From the NCBI RefSeq assembly GCF_030812415.1, contig NZ_JAUSST010000007.1, positions 248,001 to 312,000 on the forward strand: a stretch of DNA of 64,000 bases. Reading direction: 5' to 3'. The DNA is from Paenibacillus harenae (GTDB taxonomy: Bacteria; Bacillota; Bacilli; Paenibacillales; Paenibacillaceae). The notes under the pieces are model-generated. The model had not been told where the DNA came from, did no database searches, and saw only the letters and a list, made by a program, of their open reading frames with translations. Shown here in pieces: positions 17,168 to 26,084 of this stretch (position 1 is the first letter of the stretch; every line of letters begins with the position of its first letter). Both the position numbers and the translations under genes were made by a program.

Positions 17168-18607
17168 TTATTCAAATCGGATATTATTTGCAAACGGAAG
17201 CACCTGGATGTTGCCCGATTCGGCGTCCGTCACCGGTTTCCCGTTGATTGTGACATTCTTGAATACGATATGCCGCGCCGTCCTGTCCGCATCGTACCCA
17301 CCGATCCGCGACGGATTGCCGTTATCCCCGGTGAAAGAAATATTCTCGTAGCGGATATGCTCGATTCGTTTGCCCGGTACCGGATTGTACTTCGGGTTGA
17401 AGAGCACGCGGATATCGAACAGCCGTCCGAGCTCGAACGGTTCAACCCGGATGTTCCGGTAGGTCACATTTCGGACCGTATTGTTATCGCCGCAGTTAAT
17501 CGACATACAGCCCCGGTAGTCGGGCTGCGGCTCATGATGCTCCAGCACATCGATATTTTCGAACAGGACGTTCTCGATGACGTCCCCTTTATGGTGATTG
17601 CCGTGCCCGCCGAGATTCATCGGATGAGCCACGTCCGCCCATAAGACGGAATTACGGACGACGACATTCCGCGTGTCCCCCTGATAATCCCAACGGCTGG
17701 CGTAAACCGCGATGCAATCGTCGGAATTGCGCATAAACACATCCTCGATCTCGATATCCGAGCTGGCCATCATATCGATCCCGTCCGACCAGCCCTTCGT
17801 GCTGAACGCTTTGAAGTTCGTAATCCGGATCTGCTCGGACTTGCCGATATAGATGCTGTAATGCGGCGGATCGATAAGGGCAATTCCCTCGACGCGAATC
17901 CGCTTGGAGAAGATGATGCGTACTCCGCGGAATGCGGAAAATCGCCCGAATTCGGTCAAGTAAAGAACGCCTCTGCCGCGGACCGTGACATCGCTGACGG
18001 AGTCGCATACCATCGAGCCCGCGACCGCCGCTCCCCCGGCGATATACACCGTCTTCCCCGACGGGATTCGCAGAATCACTTCCTCCAAATGATGCATGCC
18101 CGGCCCAAAATAGAGCGTATGCGTCTCGCTGCCGTCTGTTCCCGCGGCCGTCAGCAGCGCAAGAAGTTCTTCGGTCCGGTGGATGCCCGGCTTCACGTAA
18201 GCGACGCCCGGCCCGTCAGGGGACGGCGCATCCTGCTCGAGCGGATTGGCGAACAGATGAAGATTATGGAACCTGTCACCGTTCACTTCCACCGACAGCT
18301 TTTGTGGACCATCAATGGTAAACGTGATCGTGTTGCCGTTAAGCGCATAAGAAACGCCGCGCGACAATGGACGAATCACGCAGTCCTTTGCTGTCCCCTC
18401 GTTCTTCGTCACTTCAATCTCAATCGGGCCCGAGCAATCGAACATCGCCATAGAGGCATGCCGGACCAGATGCATATCGACTTTGACATCATAGACGAAG
18501 AGCTGCTCCCAATCGCCGCCCGCTGGTCTTGCCCTGACTGTGAAATCGCGATTTTCCGCTACCCCTGCGGGTTTTGGATACGTAATCAGTTTTGTTTCCT
18601 TTGACAT
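17168..18607 (-). CDS. GH28-like right-handed beta-helix glycosidase
   Basis: A 479-residue enzyme with an N-terminal beta-sandwich-like region (1-125) and a beta-helix. Probable catalytic elements are SDGID, the Asp pair of NSDDC and the His of NLGGHG; the R-x-K element of true polygalacturonases is not obvious, so the activity may be on a different glycan. No signal peptide. Its upstream neighbour on the same strand is a decayed GH97 gene, so it may once have been the second gene of a glycan-degrading operon. A fragment of a close relative survives at 25789-25935. Confidence 0.75.
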   Translation of the reverse strand: MSKETKLITYPKPAGVAENRDFTVRARPAGGDWEQLFVYDVKVDMHLVRHASMAMFDCSGPIEIEVTKNEGTAKDCVIRPLSRGVSYALNGNTITFTIDGPQKLSVEVNGDRFHNLHLFANPLEQDAPSPDGPGVAYVKPGIHRTEELLALLTAAGTDGSETHTLYFGPGMHHLEEVILRIPSGKTVYIAGGAAVAGSMVCDSVSDVTVRGRGVLYLTEFGRFSAFRGVRIIFSKRIRVEGIALIDPPHYSIYIGKSEQIRITNFKAFSTKGWSDGIDMMASSDIEIEDVFMRNSDDCIAVYASRWDYQGDTRNVVVRNSVLWADVAHPMNLGGHGNHHKGDVIENVLFENIDVLEHHEPQPDYRGCMSINCGDNNTVRNVTYRNIRVEPFELGRLFDIRVLFNPKYNPVPGKRIEHIRYENISFTGDNGNPSRIGGYDADRTARHIVFKNVTINGKPVTDAESGNIQVLPFANNIRFE

Positions 18608-18625
18608 GTTGTACCTCCAACTGAG

Positions 18626-19220
18626 TTAGTTTAATCGCCGCCGTATCAAATTTTCGGTTACTGGCGTTAATTCATCTTGAACAACCTCTCCGATCTCACC
18701 CGATATTCCGATTGACTCATCCCAAGTTACCGGAATTTGCTCCCAGAATTCAATTTCCTCCTCACCATTCCAATCCGACGGCTTATCATACCAGAACATC
18801 ATCTGCATAGGACTGTACACAATAACGCCCATTGCCAGCATATGTGCATGTGTTACCTTAATTATGAAAGTACGCTATGGCGTTGCGAATGGCGTAGTCC
18901 CTTCCACATAAGAGGATATGCTGTCATCTTCATCTTCGTTTAAAGTAAAACCGTATATCTTCTTGGATAATGGTAAAACTTTTTAATTTTTCCTGCTCCG
19001 GTATAACGTATTGCAATGCAGTACCTTCAAAATAGGCACGCAACCGGATTTCCATTCTCCCTCCCAGATCATGCCTCTTCGAAACTATCGTCAATCAATC
19101 GGCAAGGTGCAGTCCAAGCCTAGCAACCTCAGCCCCATTACGCTTAACGGTGTACCATATTTTCCCGCTATCATCTAAACTCAAGCAAATACTATACTCA
19201 CCATATGATGCTTCCTTCAT
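18626..19220 (-). pseudogene. GH97 glycosidase remnant (N- and C-terminal pieces)
   Basis: Three pieces of a GH97 (SusB-like) enzyme remain in order. Piece one (19220-19095) is the start of the N-terminal beta-sandwich, MKEASYGEYSICLSLDDSGK onwards, ending in a stop. Piece two (19055-18930) continues it (RAYFEGTALQYVIPEQEK) and ends in a frameshifted stop. Piece three (about 18865-18626) is the end of the catalytic barrel (THAHMLAMGVIVYSPMQMMF, FWEQIPVTWDE). The whole catalytic middle is deleted. No active protein is possible. Confidence 0.8.
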
Positions 19221-19374
19221 GGCCGAATGAAGATATCCGTTTCGAGCAGATCGGATTAGCCCAAAGGTTCTGAATCTAGCTTAGATTAGCAATTCTTGCT
19301 CATTTCATCAATTTCAAAATCATTTACTTTATTTTGATTTCTTTAGAATCATGTACCCGTTAGCGTGTAACATC

Positions 19375-19407
19375 AAAAAATCGCTCACCCCCGAACGGAA
19401 ATGAGCG
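19375..19407 (-). terminator. Terminator after the second importer operon
   Basis: Reading leftward, CGCTCA pairs with TGAGCG and is followed by ATTTTTT. It would end transcription from the binding-protein gene at 21182, beyond the ricin-lectin remnant. Confidence 0.7.
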
Positions 19408-19432
19408 GCATATACTCAAGTATTCAATATAC

Positions 19433-19550
19433 TCAGATTACAATCTGCCATCTTTGGTTGGCGCTGCTGCCTCCTCCCATTGGCCCAGGTCAGACCCGTC
19501 GGTTGTGCGGCCTATGCCGTCCAGGTATAGTCCGGTTCTTCCCTGAGAAT
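19433..19550 (-). pseudogene. Ricin-type (CBM13) lectin domain remnant with frameshift
   Basis: Leftward reading gives SGLYLDGIGRTTDGSDLGQW-like text (GLYLDGIGRTTDGSDLGQW), then one base out of frame the typical ending ANQRWQIVI and a stop. These are the LDGxGRTTxG and QxW elements of a ricin-type beta-trefoil repeat, often found at the C-terminus of secreted carbohydrate enzymes. Only the last repeat is left, next to the stop codon of the solute-binding protein. Confidence 0.7.
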
Positions 19551-19553
19551 ATT

Positions 19554-21182
19554 TTACTTCTTTTGAGCGAGGAAGGCATTGATTTGATTCTTCAATTCTT
19601 CTTTAATTTTATCTACACCTGAATCCTTCAAATCCTTATTCATATTCGCCAAATTCTCTTCAACTTCGCCAAAACCGGATAATAAGAATGGAAGATACTT
19701 ATCCATAACGGTGTTGCATTTGGCCATTTCATTTTTTACAGGCTCTGGATCAAATGTAAATCCTGCCAATACATGCTTCTGATACGTGTCCGGCTTAAAT
19801 TGATATTCCGTATATTGTCGAATCTCCTCCGGCAATCCTGCAGGCATTCTGGTCAATGTCGGATTCCAGGTCAACTGGTAACCAGGGAAAGAGTAATTTT
19901 TCGCCGGATCGACTCCATCCGGAATCTTCCACTCCTTATCCCCTACAGCTTCCCAGTTTTTACCTTCGATACCATAAGTGAATAAGTCATTGTTCTCTTG
20001 ACTGGAGAATACCCAATCCAGGAATTCCATGGTTCTGTCAATTTTTTTAGAAGAAGCAGGTATTGCCATGAAATTCCATGCCTTGCCATCCGTAGATTGC
20101 GTTCCAGGCGCCATTTCCTGATTATTCTTGAAGATCGGCCAGAAACCGATCTCCGCATTCGGATCTAACGCCTTTTGCTCGGCTTCTTTCCCCTTGAAAC
20201 CGCCTACAGTCATGTATCCGGCAGCTTGACGCATACCTGTTCCAGTCGTGTTTGTCAAGGTATCTGCCGGAATGAATTTGTTAAATCGCTTCGCTTGATT
20301 AAACTGGTTCATCAGATAATTCAGACCGTATTGGGGATGAAAGTTTGCCCATTCGGATGCCGGATCGCCATAAGCCGCCACACCCGCAACGGATTTCCCA
20401 TCTTCGGCGATTTGAACGTAAACGAAGTTTCTCTTCGGATTTCCTTGGCCGGTAAATGGAAATACTTTCCCCTCCAGCTGTTGTGCATTGATATCGGTAA
20501 ATAGTTTGAAGAAAGCCGTATTTCCGTAGTTTCCAAACGGGATCATGTCTTTTTCGTTTTCTTTCACTTTTTCTAGGAAGTTGTACAAATCGTCATAGCT
20601 GCTGATATCGTTCATTCCATACTTCTTTAACAAATCTTTTCTGTACCATACACCTTCCATATCCATGAAAGAGTTTGTAACCGGAATAGCATAGGTTTTG
20701 CCAAAGATCTTATTATCATTGATATACTCTTCTGAGAAAGCCTTTTGAAGTCCGGGATATTTAGGGTTGTTAAAGTATTCGCTTAAATCTGCCAATACAC
20801 CGTCTTTGGCAAATTTAGGCAATGACCACGGGATAAAGAGGTCGATGTCCTCTCCCGATGTCATCCATAATTCATGCTTTGTTCCATAGTCGGCAGGCGG
20901 TGTAAATGTAACATTCAATTTCGTATTAAGCGTATCCTGCGTCCGTTTTTCGAACTCTCTAAAGGCGGGATCGACATCGCGATAATGCCCGTTTTCATTC
21001 CCGAAGAAACGAATATTAAGCGTAACCGGATCCTTCCTTGTTGCGGGTTCAGTACCTTCTGCCGCATTGCTGTTAGGCGCAGTGCTCTCAGCCGGCTTGT
21101 TTGGCGTCTTGCTGCTGCATCCAACAAATAATGTAGCGAGCATGATTACAGCAAGCAGCGTGACTAAAAACTTTTTGTTCAT
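19554..21182 (-). CDS. Sugar ABC importer solute-binding lipoprotein (LplA/YtcQ type)
   Basis: Lipid-anchored receptor of the second CUT1 importer, 542 residues, with lipobox LFVGCSS at about 18-24 followed by an Asn/Glu/Thr linker. GGGAGGA precedes the ATG. It is third in a permease-permease-receptor operon (23116 to 19554) and lies behind a hairpin that overlaps the stop of the second permease. The protein is markedly Lys/Asn rich, in keeping with the low G+C of this operon. Substrate unknown. Confidence 0.92.
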   Translation of the reverse strand: MNKKFLVTLLAVIMLATLFVGCSSKTPNKPAESTAPNSNAAEGTEPATRKDPVTLNIRFFGNENGHYRDVDPAFREFEKRTQDTLNTKLNVTFTPPADYGTKHELWMTSGEDIDLFIPWSLPKFAKDGVLADLSEYFNNPKYPGLQKAFSEEYINDNKIFGKTYAIPVTNSFMDMEGVWYRKDLLKKYGMNDISSYDDLYNFLEKVKENEKDMIPFGNYGNTAFFKLFTDINAQQLEGKVFPFTGQGNPKRNFVYVQIAEDGKSVAGVAAYGDPASEWANFHPQYGLNYLMNQFNQAKRFNKFIPADTLTNTTGTGMRQAAGYMTVGGFKGKEAEQKALDPNAEIGFWPIFKNNQEMAPGTQSTDGKAWNFMAIPASSKKIDRTMEFLDWVFSSQENNDLFTYGIEGKNWEAVGDKEWKIPDGVDPAKNYSFPGYQLTWNPTLTRMPAGLPEEIRQYTEYQFKPDTYQKHVLAGFTFDPEPVKNEMAKCNTVMDKYLPFLLSGFGEVEENLANMNKDLKDSGVDKIKEELKNQINAFLAQKK

Positions 21183-21218
21183 TTTTCTTCCTCCCTTTTA
21201 TTTTTCAATGCATATATA

Positions 21219-21240
21219 CTAAACCGCTTTTGCGGGTTTA
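21219..21240 (-). promoter_or_regulatory. Intercistronic hairpin before the binding-protein gene
   Basis: Leftward, TAAACCCGC and GCGGTTTA form a stem with an AAAA loop and one bulged C, overlapping the stop codon of the second permease. There is no T-run. Such hairpins often protect the downstream mRNA and raise receptor level over permease level. Confidence 0.5.
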
Positions 21241-22119
21241 GCCCTTAACAGCTCCAACAACTAATCCCTTAATAAAGTACTTTTGCAGAAATGGATAAAC
21301 AAAAATAATGGGACCTACAGTGACTACAGCTGTAGCCATTTTGACCGTATTATTTGGTTTTACATAATCCACTATAACTCCTTGCATATAATCCAATTGA
21401 TACATAAATTCTACTTCTCTCAACACCTTCATGATCAGATATTGCAAGGAGTACAGATCTTTATCGTTAATATAAAGGGTGGCTGTAAACCATTCGTTCC
21501 AGAAACCGAGTCCATAAAACAATCCGATCGTTGCCAGTGCGGGTTTTGCCAATGGAAGGATGATTTTAAATAAAATATAGATGTCATTCGCTCCATCTAT
21601 TTTGGCGGACTCCGCCAGCGAATCCGGTATTTGCTTGAAGAAGTTTCTGAGCAGAAACATATTAAACGGATTAACCAACGCCGGTACAATATAAACCAGG
21701 ATATTATCGCTTAATCCTAAATATTTGGAGATAAGAAGGTAAGAAGGTATTAAACCTCCGCTAAACAGCATCGTAAAATAGACGAAAAAAGCAATTTTGT
21801 TTCTGTGAGTAAACGTTTTGACGGAAATCGCATAAGCCATAGCGCTGGTAATGATAAGGCAAAGGATCGTACCCACAACCGTGAAAATGATCGTTGTCCT
21901 GTAAGCGGTGAATATGGTGTTATCCTGAAATATGACCTCGTAGGCAAGCAACGAGAACTGTTTTGGAATAAGAGCAAAGCCGGTCAATTGGACAGATTTT
22001 TCGTCTGATACGGAGCTTGATATAATAAGGATAAAAGGCAAAATACAAAATATAGAAAATATAATCATAAAAAGATAAGAAAAGGTGTCTATTGCTTTAT
22101 TCTCCAAGCTGCTTTTCAT
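21238..22119 (-). CDS. CUT1 sugar ABC importer permease, YtcP type
   Basis: Second permease of this importer, 293 residues, six predicted membrane segments. The docking loop reads AESAKIDGANDIYILFKIILP and the C-terminus KYFIKGLVVGAVKG is typical. The ATG at 22119 has GGAG seven bases upstream; an upstream in-frame ATG lacks one. It starts 16 bp after the preceding permease and is co-transcribed with it. Confidence 0.92.
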   Translation of the reverse strand: MKSSLENKAIDTFSYLFMIIFSIFCILPFILIISSSVSDEKSVQLTGFALIPKQFSLLAYEVIFQDNTIFTAYRTTIIFTVVGTILCLIITSAMAYAISVKTFTHRNKIAFFVYFTMLFSGGLIPSYLLISKYLGLSDNILVYIVPALVNPFNMFLLRNFFKQIPDSLAESAKIDGANDIYILFKIILPLAKPALATIGLFYGLGFWNEWFTATLYINDKDLYSLQYLIMKVLREVEFMYQLDYMQGVIVDYVKPNNTVKMATAVVTVGPIIFVYPFLQKYFIKGLVVGAVKG

Positions 22120-22135
22120 TTTTAATCTCCTTCCT

Positions 22136-23116
22136 TTAGAAAATAGCTGAATCCGAATCATATTTTTTTGCAAGATGATTTGTTACAAATACGATGACTA
22201 AACCTACAAGGGATTGATAAAGTCCGATCGCAGTAGACATGCTGATGTCATTCATTTGCCTAAGCATCCGGAATACATAAGTGTCAATGACATCGGTCGT
22301 TTGATACAAGTTAGGGTTGTCGCCTACAATCGCATAAATCATTCCTAAATCCCCTTGGAATATGTCTCCGATGCCAAATAAGGTCAACAGCACGACTGTT
22401 GTTTTAAGCTGCGGCAACGTAATCTTTGTTATACATTGCAAACGGGTGGCTCCGTCAATTTTGGCCGCTTCATAGATTTCCTGGTCAATGCCCGCTATAG
22501 CAGCCAAATAGATCACGGAGCCAAAGCCCGCCCCTTTCCATATTTTTAAAACAACCAGTATTGCAACCCACAAATCCGGATTGGAATAAAAACTGATTTC
22601 CTGTCCTTCTTGAATGAAACCAAACGCTTTTAAAACGGAATTAATAAGTCCTATATCCGTCGACAGTAAAGCAAAAACAAACATCGAAACTAATGTCCAG
22701 GAAATAAAATTCGGCAGAATGACAAGAGATTGTGTCACTTTCTTAAAATATTTGTTGCTAATTTCGGATAGCACAATGGCAATAAGGATCGCAAAAAACA
22801 AACCGGTAAAAAGAAACAATATATTTAAAAACACCGTGTTCCAGGTTACAATCAGCCAATCCTTTGATGTGAAGAAATATTCAAAGTTTTTCAGACCAAC
22901 AAATTCACTTTTAAAAAATCCTTTCACCGCATTAAAGTCTTGAAAAGCTACGACGACCCCCACCATTGGCAGGTACTTGAAAATCAAGAAATATAAAACG
23001 CCTGGTAAAACTAACAAGTACAAATAGAAATTCTGTTTTACATCTGATATGATGCTCTTCTTTCTCTTCTTCATCACAACGCTGTCTGCTTTATTATTGC
23101 TCAAAGCTACATTCAC
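22136..23116 (-). CDS. CUT1 sugar ABC importer permease, LplB type
   Basis: First permease of the operon, about 326 residues with six membrane segments and docking loop YEAAKIDGATRLQCITKITL. Start choice: GGGGAGG is directly followed by an ATG with no spacing, but the GTG at 23116 lies nine bases from it and is preferred; the ATG at 23134 lies upstream of the ribosome site. It follows the regulator gene on the same strand after a terminator, so it has its own promoter. Confidence 0.88.
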   Translation of the reverse strand: MNVALSNNKADSVVMKKRKKSIISDVKQNFYLYLLVLPGVLYFLIFKYLPMVGVVVAFQDFNAVKGFFKSEFVGLKNFEYFFTSKDWLIVTWNTVFLNILFLFTGLFFAILIAIVLSEISNKYFKKVTQSLVILPNFISWTLVSMFVFALLSTDIGLINSVLKAFGFIQEGQEISFYSNPDLWVAILVVLKIWKGAGFGSVIYLAAIAGIDQEIYEAAKIDGATRLQCITKITLPQLKTTVVLLTLFGIGDIFQGDLGMIYAIVGDNPNLYQTTDVIDTYVFRMLRQMNDISMSTAIGLYQSLVGLVIVFVTNHLAKKYDSDSAIF

Positions 23117-23250
23117 ATTTATCATCCTCCCCATATGCTAAATAAATCTCTTGGCTCGCGTCGGTAACACTGAAAGCCTTGCCCTTATGACTTTAATACC
23201 AAGCATATGAGTGTTCAAGTTCTCGTTTCGTCAAAATGCCGGTTTGATGG

Positions 23251-23270
23251 TTTTTGAACCTGTTCAAAAA
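23251..23270. promoter_or_regulatory. 20-bp dyad upstream of the second importer operon
   Basis: TTTTTGAACCTGTTCAAAAA has perfect nine-base arms around CT. It lies about 135 bp before the first permease, and further GTTCAA / TTGAAC words occur nearby (about 23213 and 23300). It is a candidate operator for the adjacent AraC protein or a repressor. Confidence 0.45.
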
Positions 23271-23316
23271 CGCACTGCAACGGATCCCGATGCTATTTGA
23301 ACTCAGGCGGTTTACA

Positions 23317-23383
23317 AGAAAAAAAGAACCGACAGCTTAGATGACTACTTCAACATAGTCAAGTCCGCTGCCGGCTCTTTTTC
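23317..23383 (-). terminator. Terminator after the AraC regulator
   Basis: Leftward, AAAAAGAGCCGGCAG pairs with CTGTCGGTTCTTTTT across a loop of about 37 bases and ends in a T-run. It separates the regulator from the importer. Confidence 0.8.
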
Positions 23384-23392
23384 TGTTTCACT

Positions 23393-25696
23393 TTACCCAT
23401 GCGAAGTTCGCTCGCTTTGACTCCCGCTATCATGGATACTCATTCTATAATTCTCCGGGGTACTGCCAAAGTGTTTTTTAAATACGGTAAAGAAGTGCTT
23501 GCTATTCTCTGGGTACCCAACCAATTCAGCAATCCTGCTGACAGGATCATCCGTTTCAATTAGAAGTCTCTGCGCTTCTGACATCCTGCATTGGGTAATA
23601 TAATCCGACAATGATATACCCGTTATCTCTTTGAATATAGACCTGACATAATTCGGAGACAGCTCTACATACTTTGCTACTGTATCCGTTGAAATATTCA
23701 CACTATCATAATGCTTTCCGACATAATCTTTAATTTTATTCGCAATAATGGTTTTTACATTTTCTTTAGAATCATTGCCTTTTGTTTCTACAAATTTGGA
23801 GCAGAGTGAATAGAGATACGTTTTAATTTCCTCCAACGTTTCGCAAGTCTGGATCTCAGAAACAAGCACCTTTATGCTGTATTCTCCATTCTCAATACTA
23901 GTCTTGGCTAAACCGCTTAGTGTCCTTGTAAGCAACACGGCTAACTGCAACACCGTTATTTGTATTTCATCCGCACTATATAAAGCAAGCCTTTCAAAAA
24001 ACTCATTAAGGCTTGTGTCAATTTTCCTTAAATTGCGCTCTTTTATGGCTTCGATCATTTTCTTCTCAATATCATAAGGATATTCATGGAGATCATTATG
24101 ATTTCGTTCAGCTATATCGCCATATTCTATGACTGCTTTTCTACCGAATATAATTCGGTAATTCGAAGCTGCCCGTGCATTCTGGAAGGATTTGCTTATC
24201 CCTTCAAATCCTTCTACAATATCACCTATTCCCGCTGATACCGAAATCTTCAGATATTTGTCTACTTTATCTTGTATTTCCGTTGTCGTATCGATTAGTT
24301 TACGCACAATCTCGTCACTGCTATTATTTACATTTAAAATAATACTTACATAATCGTGTCCGTTATCAATGCCCTCTGCCTTAAATCGTTTTTCCCTGAA
24401 GAATTCAAATGCAATGTTAAGAATTGCAAATTTCACTAATTTTACGTCTTTCGACCATTTACCTGAAAGAATATTTTCAAGTGCATCCATTTTAAGCACA
24501 AGGGTCAAAAAGAATGGATCGTCAAAACTTACCCCGCATTCCATCATATAATCTTTGTCGTAGATTTTTTCGTCCATTTCCCCGTCAATTAATTTCCCTA
24601 AAAATGTCTTCTTCTTGTCATTCAACAATCTGGTTGAATCCAGTCTGTATTTATGAAGCAATTTTCTAAAGGGATTATAGATACTTGATGTAAAAAATAC
24701 AGCTAAAATGATGCCTGCAAGTATGAAAATAATCGTTATAATCAATAATGTCTTTTGCATAGAATAGGCCGACGATAATAGCTTGCTATATTCGCCAATG
24801 CCTATAAATATCAAGCCTAAATGCTTTGCTTTCACATAGCTGACAAGTGATTCCTTATCATTAATCTTCGTTATAAAACTGCCTTTTTCATTGTTAGACA
24901 ACATGATTTGTTTCGCATAGCTTTCATTGGCAAGATTTTTATTGATCATAGAAGTGTCATCATGAGATAACACATTACCGTCTTTATACATGATTAATAC
25001 TTGGTTAAGATCTCCGGCACTTCCACTGGTAACCATCTGCTGTAGTATTCTTTCATTTAAATTAATAACTAATGACGATTCGACTTCACCATTATTTGAA
25101 GTGTTTGTAAGAACCAAGGTCAAGAAATTTTCGCTTATATTTTTATTGTTTATTACATAATCCACTTTTCTTGTAAAAAATTCATCAGAAACGCTTTGTT
25201 CTGTATTCCTCAGAAAATGGATGATATCTTGATCCAAAAAATCAGTTGTCGACTGAATCCCTTCTCCTAACTCAGATATACTGAATATTACCCTGTCAGC
25301 CTTTGCATTATAAATATAAATGGAGCGAATAAGCGGATTTGAATTCACGTATTGCTTTAATTTCTTTAATACATCTTGATCGGCGAATGCATCTGATTTA
25401 TCATCATACAAACCATAATTAAGATCACTATCCAGACCATTAATAAATAACTGATAAAAGTTATAATAAACATTTATGAGCATCAAATCTGCAATATAAT
25501 AAGATTGCGAAATAAAATTTTCAGAGGTTTGACTTACTTGCTCTATACTTTTATTGCTGTAGGTACGAAATATGACAAAGGAAAAAACGGATAATAGCAC
25601 GATAACAATAACTAAATAGGATGATAAGATTTTTATCAATAAAGTATTTCTTTTATAGAGGCGTTTTAGCCTTCCCCCTGCACGTTCTACCTTCAT
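23393..25696 (-). CDS. Membrane-anchored AraC-family regulator with extracellular sensor
   Basis: A 767-residue regulator starting at an ATG with GAGGGGG ahead. A TM lies near residues 20-42, an extracellular sensor region follows, a second TM is near 315-337 (LLIITIIFILAGIILAVFF), then a divergent middle domain and a C-terminal AraC HTH (VAKYVELSPNYVRSIFKEIT; RIAELVGYPENSKHFFTVF). Upstream of the importer operon on the same strand, so it is probably its activator. Very rich in Asn, Lys and Ile compared with the regulator at 2493. Confidence 0.88.
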   Translation of the reverse strand: MKVERAGGRLKRLYKRNTLLIKILSSYLVIVIVLLSVFSFVIFRTYSNKSIEQVSQTSENFISQSYYIADLMLINVYYNFYQLFINGLDSDLNYGLYDDKSDAFADQDVLKKLKQYVNSNPLIRSIYIYNAKADRVIFSISELGEGIQSTTDFLDQDIIHFLRNTEQSVSDEFFTRKVDYVINNKNISENFLTLVLTNTSNNGEVESSLVINLNERILQQMVTSGSAGDLNQVLIMYKDGNVLSHDDTSMINKNLANESYAKQIMLSNNEKGSFITKINDKESLVSYVKAKHLGLIFIGIGEYSKLLSSAYSMQKTLLIITIIFILAGIILAVFFTSSIYNPFRKLLHKYRLDSTRLLNDKKKTFLGKLIDGEMDEKIYDKDYMMECGVSFDDPFFLTLVLKMDALENILSGKWSKDVKLVKFAILNIAFEFFREKRFKAEGIDNGHDYVSIILNVNNSSDEIVRKLIDTTTEIQDKVDKYLKISVSAGIGDIVEGFEGISKSFQNARAASNYRIIFGRKAVIEYGDIAERNHNDLHEYPYDIEKKMIEAIKERNLRKIDTSLNEFFERLALYSADEIQITVLQLAVLLTRTLSGLAKTSIENGEYSIKVLVSEIQTCETLEEIKTYLYSLCSKFVETKGNDSKENVKTIIANKIKDYVGKHYDSVNISTDTVAKYVELSPNYVRSIFKEITGISLSDYITQCRMSEAQRLLIETDDPVSRIAELVGYPENSKHFFTVFKKHFGSTPENYRMSIHDSGSQSERTSHG

Positions 25697-25788
25697 TTGG
25701 CTATCCCCCTCGATATATCTATTGGGAGAACGAACGGGGAGACTGATCTTGTATTCAGTCCCCCAGATCGCCCAGAACCGTTCTTTAG

Positions 25789-25935
25789 TCACTTACGAAA
25801 CTGAATGCCTTGGGTGTGCTCATTACCGGCAACAGGGTTATATTTCTCATTCCACACTACATGGATGTCGACCAGCTGGCCCAGCTCAAAATCCTCTACG
25901 CGGATATCGTCGCAGGTTGTGTCCCTGGCGCTATG
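25789..25935 (-). pseudogene. GH28-like beta-helix glycosidase remnant
   Basis: About 49 codons read IRVEDFELGQLVDIHVVWNE then KYNPVAG and a stop. This matches the intact GH28-like protein at 17168-18607 (IRVEPFELGRLFDIRVLFNP, KYNPVPG) almost residue for residue. No start, catalytic motifs or upstream frame remain. A sequence close to a cre box (TGAAAGCGCTTTTT, around 25954) lies beside it. Confidence 0.75.
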
Positions 25936-26084
25936 CCCCAAATGTAAACGATTGAAAGCGCTTTTTCCATGTCAATTTCATTCGTTTTTTTTTGAATTCT
26001 TTCAAAATCGGATGTTAATTTCTTTGGAAATGAAAAAAAAAGCCGATTTCGGTTTTTCGGGAAATATTAGGGGCATAAAATCGA
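25936..26084. other. AT-rich spacer with cre-like core
   Basis: Holds TGAAAGCGCTTTTT (two mismatches to the cre consensus) at about 25954-25967, upstream of the regulator gene and of the remnant, and a weak CCGAAATCGG hairpin with a T-run reading leftward at about 26031-26060 that may terminate the solute-binding gene. Confidence 0.3.

Noticed and set aside
18737..18943. Short rightward frame over the GH97 remnant
   Set aside because: The leftward pieces match GH97 in order, so the rightward frame is chance.
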